DNA of 64,000 nucleotides from the NCBI GenBank assembly GCA_910574345.1, contig CAJSZV010000009.1, positions 1 to 64,000 on the forward strand, in the 5' to 3' direction. The DNA comes from Clostridiaceae bacterium. GTDB taxonomy: Bacteria > Bacillota > Clostridia > Lachnospirales > Lachnospiraceae. The notes beneath the pieces were generated by a model. That model was not told where the DNA came from. It did no database searches and saw nothing but the letters and a program-made list of their open reading frames with translations. Both the position numbers and the translations under genes were made by a program. The stretch's first letter is position 1. Each line of letters begins with the position of its first letter. Shown piece after piece: positions 1-8,432 of the stretch.

Positions 1-1461
1 AGAGGCTGGGCTCAGGAAGATGATACATGGGTATACTTAAACAGCAGCGGAGAGAGAGTAACCGAGGAGTGGAAAAGATCCGGCAATAACTACTACTGGT
101 TAGACGAGAACGGCGAGATGGCCAAGAACCAGATCGTTGAGAGCAATGACAATTACTATTATGTAAATGAGGACGGCGTTCGTCTTGCTAATCAGTGGGT
201 ATCTGTTGAGAATACAGATGATGATACCGTTGACGGCAAGGAAGTAGATGTTCTTTGGTATTACTTAGGAACTACCGGTCGTGCTTATAAGTCCAATGAT
301 CCTGACATGCTGAAGACCAGCCTGATCAATGGCAAGAGATATTTCTTTGATGAGAATGCTCACATGGTAAGCGGCTGGACTACCACAATGGACAGCGGTA
401 GCAAGGAATTCACCTATTATCTTGGTGATGAGAATGAAGGTTGGGCATATACAGGCTGGCAGTTCCTTGAGATCCCGGAAGAAATTCAGGGCGAGTATGA
501 TGTAGACGAAGCTTGGTTCAACTTCCAGAGCAGTGGTAAGGCACGTAAGAGTGCAAGAGCATATATCAGCAATGCATACTACTCATTTGATGATAACGGA
601 GTAATGCTTGATGACTGGGTTGACGGAACAAGTACCACTACATTGGCTTCACCAGAAAGCATTAAGTTAAACAACGATGATGCAAAATCCTTCTATAATC
701 TTGAGACAGGTAACCAGGGAAGCGGTTGGGTTCATACCTATCAGAGCGAAGATGAAGGTGGAGATGAGAAATGGTTCTATCTGGAGTCCAGTAAGTATAA
801 CCAGGTATACAACAACAATGGTAAAGATGCTAAAGGTAGTGTTACTACAGCTCAGAAGTATATCAGTGGCAATCAGGCAGATGGTAATGCTTTGACCAAG
901 GTTGCAGCCAAGGTTATCAAGGGCAAAACATACCTCTTCAATAACAAGGGTGAGATGTTAACTGGTGTATATTACTTTAATGGCAAAGTACCATGTAGTG
1001 GTGGCCAGGCATTAGATCAGGGCTTCTATTACTTCAGCAAGAAGAGCGGATCTGCAGAAGGTCGTATGGAGAAGGGAAGAACTGCCATTGATTATGATGG
1101 TGAGACCTTCACCTATTACTTCACTCAGAATGGTAAGGCATGCATGAACCAGGTAAATGATGGTGCTGTATATGATCAGTTTGGTGTTCGCGTAGAGGCT
1201 AAGGATGGCAATGCTAACCAGACATATCAGATTAGTACTATTACTGGAGGAGCTCCTCTGAAGGTAAATGCTAACTTGTCTTATGATGAGGGTACAATTG
1301 TTGTATCTTCTACTGGTAAGATCAGAACTGGTAGTGTAATCATTGATGATGTTAGATATGTAATCAAGAACTATGTAGTAGAGACAGCATATGACAGACA
1401 TGATGCTGAGAAGAACGATCTTGGTGATATGTATGTTCCAGCTGTAAAAACCACTAATTAA
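1..1461 (+). CDS. Choline-binding-type repeat surface protein, 5' partial
   Basis: The reading frame is open from base 1, so the start and any signal peptide lie outside the window; 486 residues are visible. The protein is almost entirely aromatic/glycine repeats (GW, YYY, YYF, WFY followed by a DENG or NNKG turn), the pattern of choline- and glucan-binding cell wall repeats. No catalytic domain is seen. The first visible residues, RGWAQEDDTW, match the mature start of the paralogue encoded convergently at 1629-3227, and the first 141 bases are identical to that gene. Likely role: an exported protein held non-covalently on a cell-surface polymer. Ligand identity (choline or another glycan group) is inferred from the family. 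Confidence 0.85.
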   Translation, partial: RGWAQEDDTWVYLNSSGERVTEEWKRSGNNYYWLDENGEMAKNQIVESNDNYYYVNEDGVRLANQWVSVENTDDDTVDGKEVDVLWYYLGTTGRAYKSNDPDMLKTSLINGKRYFFDENAHMVSGWTTTMDSGSKEFTYYLGDENEGWAYTGWQFLEIPEEIQGEYDVDEAWFNFQSSGKARKSARAYISNAYYSFDDNGVMLDDWVDGTSTTTLASPESIKLNNDDAKSFYNLETGNQGSGWVHTYQSEDEGGDEKWFYLESSKYNQVYNNNGKDAKGSVTTAQKYISGNQADGNALTKVAAKVIKGKTYLFNNKGEMLTGVYYFNGKVPCSGGQALDQGFYYFSKKSGSAEGRMEKGRTAIDYDGETFTYYFTQNGKACMNQVNDGAVYDQFGVRVEAKDGNANQTYQISTITGGAPLKVNANLSYDEGTIVVSSTGKIRTGSVIIDDVRYVIKNYVVETAYDRHDAEKNDLGDMYVPAVKTTN

Positions 1462-1472
1462 TTAAGCTTCAT

Positions 1473-1522
1473 AAAAAGGAGCATTGCAACCAAAGATTTT
1501 AAGGGGTGCAATGCTCCTTTTT
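1473..1522 (+). terminator. Intrinsic terminator of the first repeat protein
   Basis: A perfect 16-bp stem (1473-1488 with 1507-1522) has AAAAAGGAGC on the left arm and GCTCCTTTTT on the right, so the U-tract is built into the stem. It begins 11 bases after the stop codon. Confidence 0.9.
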
Positions 1523-1554
1523 AGTTTTAGTGGATTCAACTCATATCTAAAACT

Positions 1555-1609
1555 AAAAAAGGGCATTGCTGCCCAACTGATTTCTCAGTCTTCTTGCAAT
1601 ACCCTTTTC
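1555..1609 (-). terminator. Intrinsic terminator of the second repeat protein
   Basis: On the minus strand the arm AAAAGGGTATTGC (1609-1596) pairs with GCAATGCCCTTTTTT (1569-1555) with one G-T wobble and ends in a T-run. Its core resembles the neighbouring plus-strand terminator. Confidence 0.8.
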
Positions 1610-1628
1610 TGCAAATATCTAACTGGTC

Positions 1629-3227
1629 TTACTGTACCTCTACCCAGTCTTTAGCTGTATCATCCCATTTTACCTGATGAGCCGGTACGAACATGTCTGT
1701 CAGTGTAGTCTTATCAGAATCATGTCTGTCATATGCATCTGTTACCACATAATTATTAACGATATATCTAACATCATCAATAATTACGCTGCCGGTTCTG
1801 ATCTTACCAGTTGAGGATACGATAATGCTTCCTGCATCAAAATACTTTGTACCTAACTTTAATGGAGTGCTGGCAATACCCTCGGAACCGCTGATGCTGT
1901 ATACCTGGTTAGCATTACCATCTTTGGCTTCTACACGAACACCTCTCCAGTTATATACGGCACCATCATTTAACTCGTTTACACAAGCCTTACCGTTCTT
2001 ATTGAAGTAGTATGTGAACTTCTCTCCATCATAATCAATTGTTGTTCTGCCCTTTTCCATACGGCCTTCTGCAGAACCACCGTTCTTGCTGAAGTAATAG
2101 TAACCCTGGTCTAATGCCTGACCGCCGCTGCAACGTACTTTAGCGTTTGGATCAGTAGCACTGCTCAGTCTGTATACACCAGTTACCATTTCACCCTTGT
2201 TATTGAAGAGATAGGTCTTGCCCTTGATAACCTTAGCTGCTACGCGATCTAACGCTGCGCTGGTATCCGGTGCACCGCTGACAAACTTCTTTGCTACTAC
2301 ATCATTGTTGGCAGCATCTTTTCCATTGTTATTGAATACCTGGTTGTTCTTGGTAGACTCAAGATAGAACCACTTCTCATCTCCACCCTCATCATCATCC
2401 TGATAGGTGTGAACCCAGCCGGTTCCCTGGTTACCTGTCTCAAGGTTATAGAATGTCTTGCCATTAGGATCATCCAGCTTAATGTTAGCAGGTGTACTTA
2501 CAACCGTATCGCTGCCTCTCTGCCAGTCATCCAGCATTACGCCATTATCATCAAATGAATAGTATGCATTGCTGATGTATGCTCTTGTGCTCTTGCGAGC
2601 CTTGCCGCTGCTCTGGAAGTTGAACCAAGCTTCATCTACATCATACTCACCCTGGATTTCCTCTGGAATCTCAAGGAATGCCCAGCCGGTTGTTGCCCAG
2701 CCTTCATTCTCTTCGCCAAGATAATAAGTAGCTTCAGAACCGCCGCTGCTTGTTGTAGTGGTCCAGCCGCTTACCATGTGAGCATTCTCATCAAAGAAAT
2801 ATCTCTTGCCATTGATCAGGCTGGTCTTCAGCATATCCGGATCTTCGGACTTATAAGCACGGCCAGTGGTTCCTAAATAATACCACAGAACATCTACTTC
2901 CTTGCCGTCAACGGTATCATCATCATCATTTTCAACAGATACCCACTGACTAGCAAGACGAACGCCGTCCTCGTTTACATAGTAATAATTATCGTTGTGC
3001 TCAACGATCTGGTTCTTGGCCATCTCGCCGTTCTCGTCTAACCAGTAGTAGTTATTGCCGGATCTTTTCCACTCCTCGGTTACTCTCTCTCCGCTGCTGT
3101 TTAAGTATACCCATGTATCATCTTCCTGAGCCCAGCCTCTTGCAGCTGCGAAGGAAGTCATGGATGCACCGATAGCGAACAGAGCAGCTGCAGACAGAAC
3201 TGCAACTAATTTTGTTTGCTTTCTCAT
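1629..3227 (-). CDS. Secreted choline-binding-type repeat protein
   Basis: 532 residues. A signal peptide is visible at residues 1-28 (MRKQ, a hydrophobic core, then TSFAAA); mature protein begins near RGWAQ. The rest is a tandem array of cell wall-binding-type repeats rich in W, Y, G and D/N, with no enzyme domain, so the array itself may be the functional part (surface layer, adhesin or spacer). It is a close paralogue of the partial gene at 1-1461, lies in the opposite direction, and diverges most at the C-terminus (ends DWVEVQ). A well-spaced RBS (CTCCTT complement at 3240-3245) and a strong sigma-A promoter precede it. Adjacent choline-activation gene supports choline as ligand, by inference. 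Confidence 0.88.
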   Translation of the reverse strand: MRKQTKLVAVLSAAALFAIGASMTSFAAARGWAQEDDTWVYLNSSGERVTEEWKRSGNNYYWLDENGEMAKNQIVEHNDNYYYVNEDGVRLASQWVSVENDDDDTVDGKEVDVLWYYLGTTGRAYKSEDPDMLKTSLINGKRYFFDENAHMVSGWTTTTSSGGSEATYYLGEENEGWATTGWAFLEIPEEIQGEYDVDEAWFNFQSSGKARKSTRAYISNAYYSFDDNGVMLDDWQRGSDTVVSTPANIKLDDPNGKTFYNLETGNQGTGWVHTYQDDDEGGDEKWFYLESTKNNQVFNNNGKDAANNDVVAKKFVSGAPDTSAALDRVAAKVIKGKTYLFNNKGEMVTGVYRLSSATDPNAKVRCSGGQALDQGYYYFSKNGGSAEGRMEKGRTTIDYDGEKFTYYFNKNGKACVNELNDGAVYNWRGVRVEAKDGNANQVYSISGSEGIASTPLKLGTKYFDAGSIIVSSTGKIRTGSVIIDDVRYIVNNYVVTDAYDRHDSDKTTLTDMFVPAHQVKWDDTAKDWVEVQ

Positions 3228-3297
3228 AATGAATGCACTCTCCTTTTTCCTTTTTTGAACCTTCTTTTTCGAAAGTTCCTATTGCATTACGAGGTCA

Positions 3298-3326
3298 ATT
3301 ATACTTCCTATAATGGAAATTATCAA
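3298..3326 (-). promoter_or_regulatory. Sigma-A promoter of the repeat protein gene
   Basis: Minus strand: -35 TTGATA (3326-3321), 17-base spacer, -10 TATAAT (3303-3298), giving an untranslated leader of about 60 bases. The rest of 3228-3592 is AT-rich and no further gene is seen in it. Confidence 0.75.
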
Positions 3327-3592
3327 TACCTTTTTAGCTTTTTCGGCATTTTTTATAAATGTTTTAGAAATCGCCTAGTATTTATTATTTCCGGGAAGTA
3401 TGCTTCCCTCAATCACATCGTTAGTATAATACACTTTTCGAAAAAATGCTATAACTTTTCTCTGTGCATTTTCTTACGTAAAGTTTACGAAAAGCAACTT
3501 TCTTTCTTAGATTGTACTTAAATTAGTACAAGCATACCCCCTTATGCGTATTTGACAGTGACTTTGCTCTTTACACCCCTTTCTTTTTCCTC

Positions 3593-3620
3593 TTGTCTTT
3601 TTTCCCTTCCATGATATAAT
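3593..3620 (+). promoter_or_regulatory. Putative promoter of the LicC-LicA fusion gene
   Basis: TTGTCT at 3593-3598, 16-base spacer, perfect TATAAT at 3615-3620. RBS GGAGG at 3655-3659 lies 5 bases before the ATG at 3665. Confidence 0.55.
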
Positions 3621-3664
3621 GTTCATATATTTTAATAAACCATTGTTTTTGAACGGAGGTTCCT

Positions 3665-5503
3665 ATGGACAGACATGCATTGATATGCAGGAATATAAAA
3701 GAACAGCCTCAGACCAGCCAAAGGGATTTGGCCCGTACCATGAATATTTCTCTTGGAGCGATCAACCGTCTTATAAAAGAATGTCTGGAAAGAGGACTGA
3801 TTACACTTTTGGAAGACGGACACTATCAGGTAACTTCTCATGGCCTTGATTTTCTGGAACAGTACCGGGCAGACGGAGCAGTAATCATCGCCGCAGGATT
3901 CGGCTCCCGTTTTGTTCCCCTCACATTCGAGACCCCCAAAGGCCTGTTGGAAGTCTTTGGCGAGCGGATGATTGAGAGGCAGATCCGCCAGCTCCATGAA
4001 GCCGGAATCACCGATATTACCATTGTGGTTGGATATCTGAAAGAAAAGTTTGATTACCTTATAGATAAATATCAGGTTAAGCTTCTTTATAATCCGGAGT
4101 ATTCCGTTAAGAATACTCTTGCCACAGTCTATCACGCCCGGCATCTGTTTAGAGGACGGAATGTATACCTTCTCTCATCCGACAACTGGATGCGGGAAAA
4201 TATGTTCCACACATACGAATGCGGCTCCTGGTACTCTTCTGTCTATCAGGAAGGCCATACTTCCGAATGGTGTCTTTCCTTTAATAAGAAGGGAAAAATC
4301 CTGCGCGTGGAGGTGGGCGGCCATGATTCCTGGGTTATGTATGGCCCTGTTTTCCTTCGGAGGGAATGGTCGGAGCAGTTTCTTCCTGTTCTGGAAGCTT
4401 ATTATTCGCTCCCCGGAACGGAACAATTCTATTGGGAAAATGTATATCTGGAATTGGTCAATGAAACCGCACAGAAACGTCTTCTGGAAGCGGGAATCCG
4501 CCAAAAGACAGACTCGGAATATCTGAGTCTTTACATCAACCAGCAAAGCCCTGATCAGGTCTATGAGTTTGAGAATCTGGAAGAACTGCGGCTTTTTGAT
4601 CCCAGATATCAGAATCATTCTGATAATAAAGCCATGGAGCTGGTGGCACAAGTCCTTCATGTACCCGAATCCGAGATCCGCCGCATCAAATGTCTGAAAG
4701 CGGGAATGACCAATAAGTCTTTTCTCTTTTCCGTTGGTGACAAACGGTATATCTGCCGGATTCCCGGTCCGGGGACGGAACTTTTAATCAACCGCCGGCA
4801 GGAGGCCGCCGTATATGAGGTTGTGAAACCTTTGGGAATTACAGAACGGGTGATCTATTTTAACCCGGAAAATGGTTATAAAATTTCCGAATATTATGAA
4901 GGAGCCCGTAACTCTGATGCCAAAAACCAGGCGGATGTAAGCCTGTGCATGAAACTGTTAAAGCGGGTTCATGAAGCCGGCCTTCAGGTACAGCACCATT
5001 TTAATATTGGGGAACGGATTGAATTTTATGAAACCCTCTGCAAAAGTCACGGGGATATTCCCTTTGAAGATTATCCTCAGGTCAAAGCGCAGATGGATGA
5101 ATTGACGGATCGCCTGGATCACTTGGGCCGGCCGGAGACCCTCTCCCACATCGACAGTGTGGCTGACAACTTTTTATTCCTGGCCGACGGCAGTCTCCGC
5201 CTCATTGACTGGGAATATGCGGGTATGTGCGATCCGCTTATTGATGTGGCCATGTGTGCTATCTACTCTTACTATGATGAAGAGCAGACAGACCGCCTGA
5301 TTGAAACATATTTGGAACGAAAGCCTGACAAAACGGAACAAACTGTGGTATACTCTTATGTGGCCCTGGGCGGTTTTTTATGGTGCCTGTGGGCGGTATA
5401 TAAAAGCTATGTGGGAGAAGAATTTGGAGAGTATACATTAATCATGTATCGATACGCTAAGAATTATTACCGGAAAGTGCAGAATCTGGTACAAAAATTG
5501 TAA
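3665..5503 (+). CDS. HTH - phosphocholine cytidylyltransferase - choline kinase fusion (LicC-LicA)
   Basis: 612 residues in three parts. Residues 1-65 form a winged-helix-like DNA-binding region (SQRDLARTMNISLGAINRLI). Residues 72-300 form a nucleotidyltransferase: GFGSR at 78-82 and PKGLLEV at 91-97 are the sugar/choline nucleotidyltransferase signature. Residues 325-600 form an APH/choline kinase fold with the Brenner motif H495-x-D497-x4-N502 and the metal-binding D515 in LIDWEYAG. Predicted reactions: choline + ATP to phosphocholine, then + CTP to CDP-choline, in the cytoplasm. LicA and LicC are separate proteins in Streptococcus pneumoniae; the HTH addition suggests autoregulation or a relic. 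It sits between choline-binding-type proteins. A different aminoalcohol (ethanolamine) is possible. Confidence 0.85.
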   Translation: MDRHALICRNIKEQPQTSQRDLARTMNISLGAINRLIKECLERGLITLLEDGHYQVTSHGLDFLEQYRADGAVIIAAGFGSRFVPLTFETPKGLLEVFGERMIERQIRQLHEAGITDITIVVGYLKEKFDYLIDKYQVKLLYNPEYSVKNTLATVYHARHLFRGRNVYLLSSDNWMRENMFHTYECGSWYSSVYQEGHTSEWCLSFNKKGKILRVEVGGHDSWVMYGPVFLRREWSEQFLPVLEAYYSLPGTEQFYWENVYLELVNETAQKRLLEAGIRQKTDSEYLSLYINQQSPDQVYEFENLEELRLFDPRYQNHSDNKAMELVAQVLHVPESEIRRIKCLKAGMTNKSFLFSVGDKRYICRIPGPGTELLINRRQEAAVYEVVKPLGITERVIYFNPENGYKISEYYEGARNSDAKNQADVSLCMKLLKRVHEAGLQVQHHFNIGERIEFYETLCKSHGDIPFEDYPQVKAQMDELTDRLDHLGRPETLSHIDSVADNFLFLADGSLRLIDWEYAGMCDPLIDVAMCAIYSYYDEEQTDRLIETYLERKPDKTEQTVVYSYVALGGFLWCLWAVYKSYVGEEFGEYTLIMYRYAKNYYRKVQNLVQKL

Positions 5504-5545
5504 TAAAAATATTTCCATTTTTCTCTACCCCTAAGGTGATACTTA

Positions 5546-5554
5546 TGTTATACT
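5546..5554 (+). promoter_or_regulatory. Extended -10 promoter
   Basis: TG-T-TATACT at 5546-5554, an extended -10 element upstream of the gene starting at 5601. No good -35 is visible. Confidence 0.4.
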
Positions 5555-5600
5555 AGTAAAGCGCAGCTATTGATACCAACAGATAAGGGGGAGTTAAACT

Positions 5601-6632
5601 TTGATATACCAAAAGCATTTTCGTGCCATCGCTGCGGCAGGCATATTGGGACTTATGACTCTGGCCCCGGCATCTGACGCGCTGGCCGCTGGCTGGAGTA
5701 AAAGCGGCAACAGTTGGGTTTATTATGATGATAACGGTTCTCTGTATAAAGGCTGGATTCGGACCTCGGACGGATATTATTATCTTGACCTGACCTCAGG
5801 CAAGATGACCACTGGCTGGAAGCAGATTAACAATAAGTGGTATTATTTTAAATCCAACGGTTTGATGGTAGCCAATACCTGGATGACGGATGCCGGTAAG
5901 TTCTATTATCTGCTGGATGACGGAACCATGGTCACAGGATGGTTAAAGATCGGCGATGATTATTATTTTCTCAAGCCTGACGGTTCCATGACTATTGGCT
6001 GGCGGCAGATGGATAATACCTGGTATTATTTTGAGAGCAACGGCAAAGTAGTTATGGGCTGGAAGCAGATCAACGGTTCTTGGTATCATTTCGGTTCCGA
6101 TGCCAAGATGTCTACAGGATGGCTGAATCTGAATAACACTTACTACTACTTGAATTCTGACGGAAGGATGCTGACAGGATGGCTCAGCGACAACACCAAC
6201 CGGTATTACATGAATCCTTCCAACGGCGCCATGTCCACGGACTGGAAGCAGATCGACGGAAGCTGGTATTATTTTAACGGCTCCGGCCACATGCAGACCG
6301 GATGGGTTACCTTGAACGGTAATTACTACTATCTGGATCCGTCCAGCGGAAAGATGGCTGCCAACACCACGCTGACGATCAATGGAGTGTCTTATTCCTT
6401 TAATGCTAACGGCGTCTATCAGTCCGGCGGTTCTTCTGCTCCCGGAGGGAACAATTCTTCCGGCACCAGTGCTCCGGGGAATTCCTACAGCGGTCCCGGC
6501 GGAAGCACAGGAAGTACTTACACTCCCTCTTACAACAGCCCCACATCTTCCGGAAACCCGTCTTCCAATTCGAATTCCAATTACAAGACTCTCAAGCCGG
6601 GACTTACAGGAGGACCGGGAACTTATCGCTGA
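5601..6632 (+). CDS. Secreted cell wall-binding repeat protein
   Basis: 343 residues. TTG is taken as the start because AAGGGGGAG lies 8 bases upstream and no ATG precedes the signal peptide (residues 1-29, ending DALAA). About ten tandem repeats of roughly 20 residues follow (GW-x-WYYF-x-SNGKMxTGW), a classic choline-binding-type array, then a tail of about 70 residues rich in Gly, Ser, Pro and Asn from residue 270. There is no sortase motif or enzyme domain. It lies 97 bases after the LicC-LicA fusion, on the same strand but with its own promoter. Likely a surface-bound structural or adhesive protein. Confidence 0.87.
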   Translation: MIYQKHFRAIAAAGILGLMTLAPASDALAAGWSKSGNSWVYYDDNGSLYKGWIRTSDGYYYLDLTSGKMTTGWKQINNKWYYFKSNGLMVANTWMTDAGKFYYLLDDGTMVTGWLKIGDDYYFLKPDGSMTIGWRQMDNTWYYFESNGKVVMGWKQINGSWYHFGSDAKMSTGWLNLNNTYYYLNSDGRMLTGWLSDNTNRYYMNPSNGAMSTDWKQIDGSWYYFNGSGHMQTGWVTLNGNYYYLDPSSGKMAANTTLTINGVSYSFNANGVYQSGGSSAPGGNNSSGTSAPGNSYSGPGGSTGSTYTPSYNSPTSSGNPSSNSNSNYKTLKPGLTGGPGTYR

Positions 6633-6641
6633 TAATAATCA

Positions 6642-6670
6642 GGGGATGCCTGAAGGCATCCCCGTTTTTA
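6642..6670 (+). terminator. Intrinsic terminator
   Basis: GGGGATGCC / GGCATCCCC stem (6642-6650, 6655-6663) with a TGAA loop and GTTTTTA tail. The hairpin also lies at the 3' side of the convergent leuA and may serve both. Confidence 0.85.
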
Positions 6671-6679
6671 TTGTCGTTT

Positions 6680-8347
6680 TTAATAGAATAATCTGTTCAC
6701 AGCGCTGAATATGCCGCGGAAGGAAGCTCTGGTAATATTGGAACTGATTCCTACGCCATATGTCACTTTTCCCGTCTTTACATCCATCAGATGAATGTAG
6801 GAAGCCGCCTGAGCACCGGAACCCGATGTCAGTGCATGTTCATTGTAGTCCAACACGCGGATCTCAATACCCAGTTCTTTCTCAAGACCTTTCTGTACGG
6901 CATCAATAGGACCGTTCCCCACTCCTTCAAATACTTTCTCAAGGCCGTGGTTGGTGTACGTAACCTTTACAAGAGTAGCGAAATCGCCGTCCTCGTTTTC
7001 CGTATCCGTGATCTGGCATCTGCGGAAATGAATGGGCTCTTTCCGCTCCGTATAACTGTGGCGGAATTCTTCCATGATCTGTTCCGGCGCCACCTCTCCT
7101 TGCTTTTCGGAGATGGCCTGAATCACATCCGCGAATTCCTTATGCATTCCTTTGGGCAGCTTAAACCCAAAGAACGTATCCATAACAAAGGCTACCCCGC
7201 CTTTGCCTGACTGGCTGTTGATACGGACGATAGGCTCGTACTCTCTGCCGATATCGCTTGGGTCAACAGGCAGGTAGGGAACCTCCCAGTACTCTCCCTT
7301 TCTCTCGTGGAGAGCCGCCATTCCCTTGTTGATCGCATCCTGATGCGAGCCTGAGAATGCGGTAAATACTAATTTGCCCGCATAGGGATGGCGTTCCGGA
7401 ATATCCATCTTTGTACAGCGCTCATAAACCTCTCCAATATCGCGTACATTTTCAATCTCCAATTCCGGATTGATCCCCTGGGAGAACATATTGTATGCCA
7501 AGGTCAGAATATCCACATTGCCTGTCCTCTCGCCGTTTCCGAACAAAGTCCCCTCCACTCTCTCTGCTCCGGCCAGAAGGGCAAGCTCTGTGGCCGCCAC
7601 TCCTGTTCCCCGGTCATTATGGGGATGTACGCTTAAGATAATGCTGTCCCTGTTCTTAAAATGGGTGTTCATCCATTCGATCTGATCTGCATATACATTG
7701 GGAGTCGTCATCTCAACAGTGGACGGCAGGTTGATAATAATCGGATTCTCAGGAGTGGCTCCCCAGGTCTCCTGAACTGCCGTACAGATCTCCAGTGCAT
7801 AGTCCAGTTCCGTTCCCGTAAAGCTTTCCGGCGAATACTCCAGTACCAGGTTGCCCTCAAAACCTTTGGCATACTTTTTCACCATATTGGTTCCGTCAAC
7901 GGCAATCTGGATGATCTCTTCCTTGCTCTTATGGAATACTACATCCCTCTGCAATGTAGAGGTGGAGTTATAAATGTGTACCACCACATTCTTTATTCCG
8001 CGGATTGCCTCAAAGGTTCTCTTAATCAGATGCTCCCTGCACTGTACCAGTACCTGAACCCGCACATCATCGGGAATCATCTTCCTCTCCACCAGCTGAC
8101 GAAGGAAATCATATTCGATCTGGGACGCCGCCGGGAAACCGATCTCGATTTCCTTAAATCCCAGTCTCAGCAGCATATTGAAAAACTCAATCTTTTCCTC
8201 CACTACCATAGGCTCCACCAATGCCTGGTTGCCGTCTCTTAAATCCACACTGCACCAAACGGGCGCCTTTTCAATCTGTCTGCCCGGCCAGGTTCGCTCC
8301 GGAAGATGGACCACCGGCACTCTCTTATATCTCTTATAATTTAACAT
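6680..8347 (-). CDS. leuA: 2-isopropylmalate synthase
   Basis: 555 residues, the long LeuA class. It condenses acetyl-CoA with 2-oxoisovalerate, the first committed step of leucine synthesis. Seen: catalytic TIM barrel opening with the DLRDGNQAL motif near residue 35, HPHNDRGTG metal-binding histidines near 245, and a C-terminal allosteric domain from about 430 (GNGPIDAVQKGLEKELG; SGSGAQAASYIHL), so leucine feedback is expected. Start ATG follows AAGGA. It is monocistronic here with its own promoter at 8404-8432; no other leu genes adjoin it. Confidence 0.95.
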   Translation of the reverse strand: MLNYKRYKRVPVVHLPERTWPGRQIEKAPVWCSVDLRDGNQALVEPMVVEEKIEFFNMLLRLGFKEIEIGFPAASQIEYDFLRQLVERKMIPDDVRVQVLVQCREHLIKRTFEAIRGIKNVVVHIYNSTSTLQRDVVFHKSKEEIIQIAVDGTNMVKKYAKGFEGNLVLEYSPESFTGTELDYALEICTAVQETWGATPENPIIINLPSTVEMTTPNVYADQIEWMNTHFKNRDSIILSVHPHNDRGTGVAATELALLAGAERVEGTLFGNGERTGNVDILTLAYNMFSQGINPELEIENVRDIGEVYERCTKMDIPERHPYAGKLVFTAFSGSHQDAINKGMAALHERKGEYWEVPYLPVDPSDIGREYEPIVRINSQSGKGGVAFVMDTFFGFKLPKGMHKEFADVIQAISEKQGEVAPEQIMEEFRHSYTERKEPIHFRRCQITDTENEDGDFATLVKVTYTNHGLEKVFEGVGNGPIDAVQKGLEKELGIEIRVLDYNEHALTSGSGAQAASYIHLMDVKTGKVTYGVGISSNITRASFRGIFSAVNRLFY

Positions 8348-8403
8348 ACTTGCTCATTCCTTTTCTGTTTAATTGATGAATCTGTCTGTCAGAATGCTTT
8401 TTG

Positions 8404-8432
8404 ATTGTACCACACCGCTAATTCTGTGACAA
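8404..8432 (-). promoter_or_regulatory. leuA promoter
   Basis: Minus strand TTGTCA (8432-8427), 17-base spacer, TACAAT (8409-8404). The -35 overlaps the 3' end of the upstream peptidase gene. With only about 57 bases of leader there is no room for a T-box. Confidence 0.65.
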
